From Chrysemys picta bellii (taxonomy: Eukaryota > Chordata > Testudines > Emydidae), in the NCBI RefSeq assembly GCF_011386835.1, contig NC_088792.1:217964394-218028393 (forward strand): DNA of 64,000 nucleotides, written 5' to 3'. The notes beneath the pieces are model-generated. The model did no database searches and was not told the origin of the DNA. It saw only the letters and a list, made by a program, of their open reading frames with translations. The position numbers were made by a program, and so were the translations under genes. This document shows, piece by piece, positions 61,735 to 64,000 of this stretch (the stretch's first letter is position 1; each line of letters opens with the position of its first letter).

Positions 61735-62300
61735 CTTAGGCACAGATTTTTAAAGCCATGTAAGCATTGCTATGCTCAGTGTTGTAATACCTAACTGATT
61801 TAGAAGCCTCAATCTCTTTTCAGAATGGATTTAGGCACATAGGACCCATCAACTGTCAATGGATTTTAAGGCTCCTGAGTGCCTAAATCAATTTAAAAAT
61901 AGATTTAGGGTCTTAAATGAGTTAGGCACAGCAACACCTAAATACCTCTAAAAAATCTGGACCTTTCTAAAGTGCCTAAGTCCCATATTCAGACAGACAC
62001 TGACCTAATTTTAGGTTCCCAAAAATCATTGGGATTCACAAAGCCTGAGTTAGGTACCTTGCTCCCTTTACAATAAATGGGGAGAGAAGGGTGTCTCAGA
62101 CTAAGACTCACAAAAAGCCAGCACGCTGGGTGGCTTCTCGCCTAAGCTAGCCTGAAGGAGGCCACTCTGAAGGGTGTGTCCTAAGCCATGTCCCTCTCTG
62201 GAGATCTGTGCCTCCCTCTGCTTGGAATTCTCAGCTGCAAACCCTCTCTTGGAGTTTGACCCTTATGTCTCTTTAGCAAGAAGCGGGGAGGGAGAGGAAT
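61735..62300. repeat. Old dispersed reptile repeats
   Basis: Repeated phrases such as gatttaggcacataggaccc, ggctcctgagtgcctaaatc and aagtgcctaagtcccatatt indicate decayed, partly palindromic interspersed repeats. No coding. Confidence 0.5.
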
Positions 62301-62317
62301 TCCCTCATAACTTTCAG

Positions 62318-62450
62318 TTCAGGGCTTAGGATACTCACCTGGGATGTGGGAACCCTTAGTCCAGGTCCCCTCTGTCTGAGGTGGAGAAGTGATTTGAACT
62401 GGCATCTACCACTTCTTAGGTGAGTGCCCTAACCAGTGGGCTATGGGATA
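62318..62450. repeat. Head-to-head pair of tRNA-like SINE heads
   Basis: On the + strand cttaggatactcacctggga ... tagtccaggtcccc, and on the minus strand tagcccactggttagggc ... gccagttcaaatc (A-box and B-box-like). Two tRNA-like units face each other. Not functional tRNA genes. Confidence 0.55.
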
Positions 62451-63054
62451 TTCTGATATGGGCATACCTTAGTCTCTCCTGTTGAGGCTGTCCCACTCAT
62501 TAAAAACTCATTGAAGCAGAGGGACTGGATCAAAGGTCATCCAAGTCCCAGGGGAGCAGGGTGGATTTGATTTGAATCAAATTGATTTAATTGAGGCAGA
62601 CGAGTGGAGATTTTATGGATTTCAGTGGGATCTGATCCTGAGAATTAGGAGTCTAAAGTGCCTGTTAGGTTTCTATGTCCTCTTGTGAATCTAGCCCTTA
62701 AGAACCTATCTTTCACTGCAAATCAATGGGACTTAGGCTCTGAAGTCTCTTAAACACATTTAAAAATGTTGCCTCTAAACTACATTTTAGAACAAATCAA
62801 ATCAGTTCTTTCTTTATTTGTTTAGTTACCAGTTCAGGATCGAGTTTCTGTTGCCATAGTTTTGACATCAGTTAATAACTTCTTTGCATTCCCCTGCAGT
62901 GCTGTTCTAGTCTGAGAAGTGACACAGTAAACAGACACTGTGGGGTGCTGTGATGTCCTCAGTATGAGAGTTAAAAGATGTTTTCTCTGCCAATCCTGCA
63001 CCTTAGAATGGGATCTGAAAGTAAAGCAGGTTTCTTGCATATTGTACATTACCA

Positions 63055-63182
63055 TAGAGCCCTGCAATTATGCAGATATCAGCTTTATATCTGTGGATAT
63101 CCACATCTGTGGATGCAGATATCCGCCGACCATGTTTGCAGATCAGATGCGGACACAAATTTTGTATGTGTGCAGGGCTCTA
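63055..63182. mobile_element. Small palindromic hAT-like MITE (TAGAGCCCTGCA ends)
   Basis: 128 bp with perfect 12 bp inverted ends TAGAGCCCTGCA / TGCAGGGCTCTA and several internal gatatc/ggatatcc palindromes. No clear target duplication. Confidence 0.75.
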
Positions 63183-63574
63183 ATCATCATTAGTAATAGA
63201 GATTCTGTAGGCAAAATTATACCCTGAGTAACGTCTGTGGAAGCCTACTGTCTTCAGTAGGTTTGCACCGGAGTGACTAATTTTTAACTTGGTGCTAAGG
63301 AGTCAATATATGAAAAGAGTTGCAAAACTGTCTTGTTTTCATTAACAACTGACTTCATCACCTCTTCTTTGCATCACTACCCAAACTTACCTCTTTTTAA
63401 AACTATCCAGCAAGCCCCAAGATCTCCAAAGCATCACCAGCTATCTGACCCAATCATCAAAAATATCTAGGTCCATTAAAAAAAATTTCTTCAGGTACAC
63501 AATCTCCTTAATAAAACCAATATTATTTGCTTAACTAACACATGACACTCAAATTTAGACTTACTCCTATGTTC

Positions 63575-63909
63575 CAGGGGTCGTCAACCTCTGGCATGCG
63601 TCTCACCAGGGTAAGTACCCTGGCAGGCCGGGCCAGTTTGTTTACCTGCCGCGTCAGCAGGTTCAGCCGATTGCGGCTCCCACTGGCTGTGGTTCGCCGC
63701 TCTGGGCCAACGGGGGTGGTGGGAAGCCGTGGCCAGCACATCCCTTGGCCTGCACCGCTTCCCGCAGCCCCCATTGGCCTGGGACAGCGAACTGCGGCCA
63801 GTGGGAGCCACGATCGGCTGAACCTGCCGATGCGGCAGGTAAACAAACTGGCCCAGCCCGCCAGGGTGCTTACCCAGGTGAGCCGCATGCCAGAAGTTGC
63901 CGACCCCTG
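63575..63909. mobile_element. Palindromic hAT-like MITE (CAGGGGTCGTCAACCTCTGG ends)
   Basis: 335 bp GC-rich element. The left end caggggtcgtcaac / ctctggcatgcg pairs with the right cgcatgccag / gttgccgacccctg, and a second pair (gtttacctgccg / cggcaggtaaac) lies inside. Flanks ctatgttc / gaatattc match at 5 of 8, a weak target duplication. Confidence 0.8.
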
Positions 63910-64000
63910 GAATATTCCATTATCTTTTCGGGCCTGCTTTGTCTTTGAAATATCCTTTGCCTTTATAATAAACACAATCATTACAACCACATGTCATTTT

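Larger units (their letters stand above)
52057..64000 (+). other. MAPRE2: MAPRE2 intron 2, 5' part
   Basis: Starts with a consensus gtaaga donor. The next exon (rest of the CH domain, starting AAYCQFMDM in vertebrates) was looked for and not seen, so the intron runs past the window end. Confidence 0.85.

Noticed and set aside
62400..62450. Possible tRNA gene from A- and B-box-like motifs
   Set aside because: No cloverleaf with acceptor stem could be drawn, and no TTTT terminator follows. Better explained as a SINE head.
62578..62625. Start of another CAGGGTGGAT-type hAT element
   Set aside because: Only one end-like motif (cagggtggatttgatttg) is visible, with no partner end or target duplication.
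63535..63990. 151-codon minus-strand frame
   Set aside because: Covers a palindromic hAT-like MITE; inverted repeats give mirrored open frames on both strands.

Overview
This is vertebrate nuclear DNA, almost certainly from a turtle. Three things point to this: (i) two exons of the conserved microtubule plus-end gene MAPRE2 (EB2/RP1), split by a 26.8 kb intron; (ii) a tRNA-headed SINE with a CR1-like tail, of the type known from hidden-necked (cryptodiran) turtles, at 8727-8899; (iii) a background of CR1 LINEs, DIRS retroelements, hAT transposons and MIR-type SINEs typical of reptile genomes. There are no bacterial operons, CRISPR arrays, rRNA genes or functional tRNA genes.

Layout. 1-24350 is upstream intergenic DNA made largely of mobile elements: a hAT element (965-1527), a broken DIRS retroelement of about 6 kb (3247-9345) carrying a nested hAT element and a SINE, two LTR-like solo elements (9841-10628, 12163-12982), a palindromic MITE (11876-12121), a CR1 LINE split by a hAT element with very long inverted ends (15655-19232), and two more hAT elements (19543-20278, 20747-21038). 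About 24390-25300 is a CpG island holding the MAPRE2 promoter and first coding exon (24980-25098). Intron 1 (25099-51928) carries MIR copies, foldback palindromes with long target duplications, a LINE 3' remnant, a compact hAT element (37193-37367) and, 16 bp further on, a 4 kb hAT element with a decayed BED-finger transposase (37384-41414). Coding exon 2 is 51929-52056. Intron 2 fills the rest of the window, with a decayed CR1 and further hAT-type elements. The next coding exon is not in the window.

The only functional gene I can support is MAPRE2, on the + strand. All other protein-like stretches are decayed transposon genes. The most interesting structures are: a set of palindromic foldback insertions flanked by 11-16 bp direct repeats; a hAT element with terminal inverted repeats of about 360-430 bp around a transposase remnant; a cohort of hAT insertions with readable 8 bp target duplications that let nesting order be worked out; and a DIRS element whose inverted ends and internal repeat of the terminus can still be seen. 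I found no convincing new biochemical system.
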